From positions 1-7,829 of the forward strand of contig JAITEK010000088.1 of assembly GCA_031282085.1 (NCBI GenBank): DNA of 7,829 bases, written 5' to 3'. The translations under genes and the position numbers were made by a program. This document shows positions 5,595-7,829 of the stretch, piece by piece. The notes under the pieces were generated by a model. That model ran no database searches. It worked only from the letters and a program-made list of their open reading frames with translations, and was not told the DNA's origin. The stretch's first letter is position 1. Each line of letters starts with the position of its first letter. The DNA is from Coriobacteriales bacterium (GTDB taxonomy: Bacteria > Actinomycetota > Coriobacteriia > Coriobacteriales > UBA8131).

Positions 5595-7829
5595 TTAGAC
5601 TGCACGCCCCGCGTCGTTGCCGCCCCGGATAGCCAGGGCGATGTTGTAGGGCTCGTTGCAGTCACCGATTGCGTAAGTCTCAGCCACGGAGATACCGTCG
5701 AGCAGGGACTTGTTGGGGAGCAAATCAGCTGCGTTGACAATGGCATCGGCAGCAAGGGTGACTTCGGTACCGTAATCTGTCGCGATGGTGACCTCACCAT
5801 CACCCACGCTTGTAATAGTCGAACCTGGCCAGGCCTTAACACCCAGCGCGTAAAGCGCCGTGGTGATAAAACGCTGTGCGTGCTGCGACTGTTGCTTGTC
5901 GAGTTCGATATTCGGATTAGGCGTGACGATGTTCACGTTCTTCTTGTGTACCGTCAGCCACAACGCGCAGTCCCATGCCTGGGCATTTGAACCAAAGACG
6001 ACGACGTTCTCGCCCATATCGGTGGTCTCAAAGGAGTTGAAGTCGATAACCGGTACGCTCGCGCTACCTTCAACGCCGACTTCGCCAGCCAAACCACCGG
6101 CTGCCAGAATCACAGCATCGGGAGCTTCGGAATCGATGAAGGCCGCGTCGACCTCCTTGTCCGTCACAACCGTTACACCGTTTATCTCAAGCTGCCTGAT
6201 AAGATAGGCTTTAAGGTCGTCGAGGTTTTCGTGGGGGCCCTTGACCCGGCTCGCGAACTCTAGCTTGCCGCCGAGGGCTCCGGTCTTCTCATAAAGCGTT
6301 ACGGTGTGACCGCGGGCTGCGGCGATACGGGCGGCTTCCATGCCGCCGGGGCCTCCGCCGATGACCATGACCTTTTTCGGTGTGGCGGCCAAAGGCAGCT
6401 CATAGGTGGCCGGGGTACCAGGCTTGCCGCTCATGACGCGCTGGGTGAGAGCATTCACGCGGCAATAACCGAACTCCCGGTTGCCCTCATTGCTGCCGAT
6501 GTGACAGTGCAGACAACGGGTGCAGGGGGCAATCTCGTCGATGCGTCCCTCGCGCAGCTTGTTCACGTACTCAGTGTCCACGGTCAGTGGCCGGTTCATG
6601 ATGTAGAAGTCCACCTTGCCGTCGGCCAGCGCCTGCTCAAAGAAGTCAGGGGCGTGGGCCGGGTCCATGTAGGTCACCGTACCGCAGGGGATGCTGACGG
6701 CCTCTTTGTAACGTGCGATGACGTCGATCAGCATACCGGCGCCGCTATGATCGGCGACAATCTGCCCTTGCCAATGACGTTTGAAGTCCCACTGTGTACC
6801 ATAACCGCTCGCGCCCTCAATGCCGTTGAGGATGAAGTAGAGATCGCTGCCGAACTGGCAGGGGTGGTTGCCCAGCGGTCCCAAGCGCAGGTGCAGCGAG
6901 TCGCAACCGGCGGCCTCAAATAACTTGGCGAACCCGATGCCCTCCTCGATGGTTGTGACCTTGTTGTGAGGCTCGGTGACCATGTTATCCAAGGTCGCCA
7001 GTGTCGCGTCGTTGGTGAGGTTGTCGTTTTCCTCGATGCAGTCAATCAGCATCTGGACAGCAAAGTCGTTGCCGCAGGCTGCTTTGATCTGCTGGATGAC
7101 TTCGGTGCAGAAGCGGGCACGATTCTCCAAAGTACCCGCGCCATATTCATCGGTGCGGGTGTTGTGGAAGCGGCTGAGGAACTGCTCACCCTGGTTAAAG
7201 CCCGCGGCATTGATCTCCAGCGCGACAAAGCCACAGGATTGCAGGTCTTTGGCAATCTTGACGCCGGCTGCCTGAGTCGCGGCAATCTGCTCCTTTGGCA
7301 TATCGCCAACAGGCATCCCAAAGGGAGCCCACTGATAACCGAGCTTCGCGCCGAGCGCGCCACACTCGTCAACCAGCTTCTTGGCAAAAGCCAGGCCTTC
7401 TGCGGTCACGGGTACGGGCTGCATGGTTGCAAAGTCTATGCCGTCCTCGAAAAACGGGATATTCTCAACCCAGATGAACTCAACACCGCCTTTGGCAAAA
7501 TTCACGTAATACTGGAGCAACTCATCGGTTGGCCCGGCGAGGTAGGCGGCAGAGCCGGCTGCGGATTTTATCATGCGATGGCTGCTCTCGATGGACCCGA
7601 TTTTTATGGGTGAGAGAAGCGTCTTGAAGTCGGTAGTATTCTGTCGATAGTCGTAGTCCTGAGGGTTGAGATAAGCGGCTGCGATAAGATCGCCTCCACC
7701 TGCCGCCGCGCCGCCTCCACCTGTTGGAGTCCCGGCGGGGGAACAGCCTGCGAGCCCTGCTCCCGCGCCTGCGGCGGCGAGTCCGGCCACGCCGACACCC
7801 GTCAGAAACTGACGTCTCGATACCTGCTT
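5595..7829 (-). CDS. Tat-exported lipoprotein: OYE-like NADH:flavin oxidoreductase / 4Fe-4S / FAD-dependent oxidoreductase (5' partial)
   Basis: The frame is open to the window edge; 744 codons are visible before TAA (5597-5595). Only the first few codons can be missing, because the visible N-terminus starts KQVSRRQFLTG, a twin-arginine signal, followed by a hydrophobic Ala/Gly stretch and a LAGC lipobox (Cys at visible residue 29). A Gly/Ala linker follows. About 72-413 form an OYE-type FMN barrel (LLSPIKIGSIESSHRMIKSA near its start; NTRTDEYGAGTLENRARF at about 223-240). CTRCLHC...C (Cys 436, 439, 442, 456) is the 4Fe-4S motif of the 2,4-dienoyl-CoA reductase/trimethylamine dehydrogenase family. 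From about 485 there is an FAD fold with VIGGGPGGMEAA and a closing YAIGDC (719-724). In the family electrons pass from NAD(P)H via FAD and Fe-S to FMN, which reduces an activated double bond. Here the second dinucleotide motif is degenerate and the protein is exported, so the donor is probably not NAD(P)H. Substrate unknown. Confidence 0.88.
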   Translation of the reverse strand, partial: KQVSRRQFLTGVGVAGLAAAGAGAGLAGCSPAGTPTGGGGAAAGGGDLIAAAYLNPQDYDYRQNTTDFKTLLSPIKIGSIESSHRMIKSAAGSAAYLAGPTDELLQYYVNFAKGGVEFIWVENIPFFEDGIDFATMQPVPVTAEGLAFAKKLVDECGALGAKLGYQWAPFGMPVGDMPKEQIAATQAAGVKIAKDLQSCGFVALEINAAGFNQGEQFLSRFHNTRTDEYGAGTLENRARFCTEVIQQIKAACGNDFAVQMLIDCIEENDNLTNDATLATLDNMVTEPHNKVTTIEEGIGFAKLFEAAGCDSLHLRLGPLGNHPCQFGSDLYFILNGIEGASGYGTQWDFKRHWQGQIVADHSGAGMLIDVIARYKEAVSIPCGTVTYMDPAHAPDFFEQALADGKVDFYIMNRPLTVDTEYVNKLREGRIDEIAPCTRCLHCHIGSNEGNREFGYCRVNALTQRVMSGKPGTPATYELPLAATPKKVMVIGGGPGGMEAARIAAARGHTVTLYEKTGALGGKLEFASRVKGPHENLDDLKAYLIRQLEINGVTVVTDKEVDAAFIDSEAPDAVILAAGGLAGEVGVEGSASVPVIDFNSFETTDMGENVVVFGSNAQAWDCALWLTVHKKNVNIVTPNPNIELDKQQSQHAQRFITTALYALGVKAWPGSTITSVGDGEVTIATDYGTEVTLAADAIVNAADLLPNKSLLDGISVAETYAIGDCNEPYNIALAIRGGNDAGRAV
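7743..7829 (-). other. Twin-arginine signal peptide with lipobox (n-region cut by window edge)
   Basis: The visible start of the reductase has SRRQFLTG (Tat consensus S/T-R-R-x-F-L-K), an Ala/Gly-rich hydrophobic core, and L-A-G-C as a signal peptidase II site, then SPAGTPTGGGG as linker. This predicts folded export with cofactors already inserted and lipid anchoring on the outer face of the cytoplasmic membrane. A GTG at 7790-7788 could be mistaken for the start, but it would delete the twin arginines. Confidence 0.85.

Overview
This window most resembles the chromosome of a high-GC, Gram-positive anaerobe. The best guess is a gut-type actinobacterium of the Coriobacteriia (Eggerthellaceae-like). 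That placement is inference from three things: GC-rich codon use, a single-chain double-ATPase ECF module, and a Tat-exported lipoprotein of the old-yellow-enzyme plus Fe-S plus FAD type, a kind of secreted redox enzyme that is abundant in that group. No rRNA or other marker gene is present to confirm it.

Layout, left to right. (1) 1-798, + strand: the 3' end of a large cell-surface protein. It carries the tail of an InlB-type B-repeat, 18 perfect PPVVT repeats, an Ala/Thr/Ser stalk, one transmembrane helix and a basic tail. (2) 810-2408, - strand, ending 11 bp from the first gene: a CPA-type K+(Na+)/H+ antiporter with a cytosolic tail of two TrkA_C-like domains. A GTG start behind a strong ribosome binding site is preferred over the upstream ATG. 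(3) About 2409-2617: a divergent control region with a good sigma-70-like promoter for the antiporter and a perfect TATAAT box facing the ECF genes. (4) 2618-5067, + strand: a two-gene ECF energising module, a fused double ATPase (EcfA-EcfA') overlapping ecfT by 13 bp. No substrate-binding S component is in the window, so this looks like a shared (group II) energiser for S proteins encoded elsewhere. (5) 5068-5594: 527 bp with no credible gene. It is packed with hairpins and holds three copies, in alternating orientation, of a REP/BIME-like palindromic element. (6) 5595-7829, - strand, 5' end cut by the window edge: a Tat lipoprotein with an OYE-like flavin barrel, a 4Fe-4S cysteine cluster and an FAD/NAD(P)-type disulfide-reductase fold whose second dinucleotide motif is degenerate.

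Functionally the window is a set of unrelated envelope genes: surface stalk, cation antiporter, vitamin/metal importer energiser, exported reductase. It is not one pathway. I see no phage, CRISPR, transposase, tRNA or rRNA. The points most worth a second look are the exported reductase that seems to have lost its NAD(P)H-binding glycines, the hairpin-repeat family whose stems covary between copies, and an unusual charged insertion of about 50 residues in the second ATPase half of EcfA.
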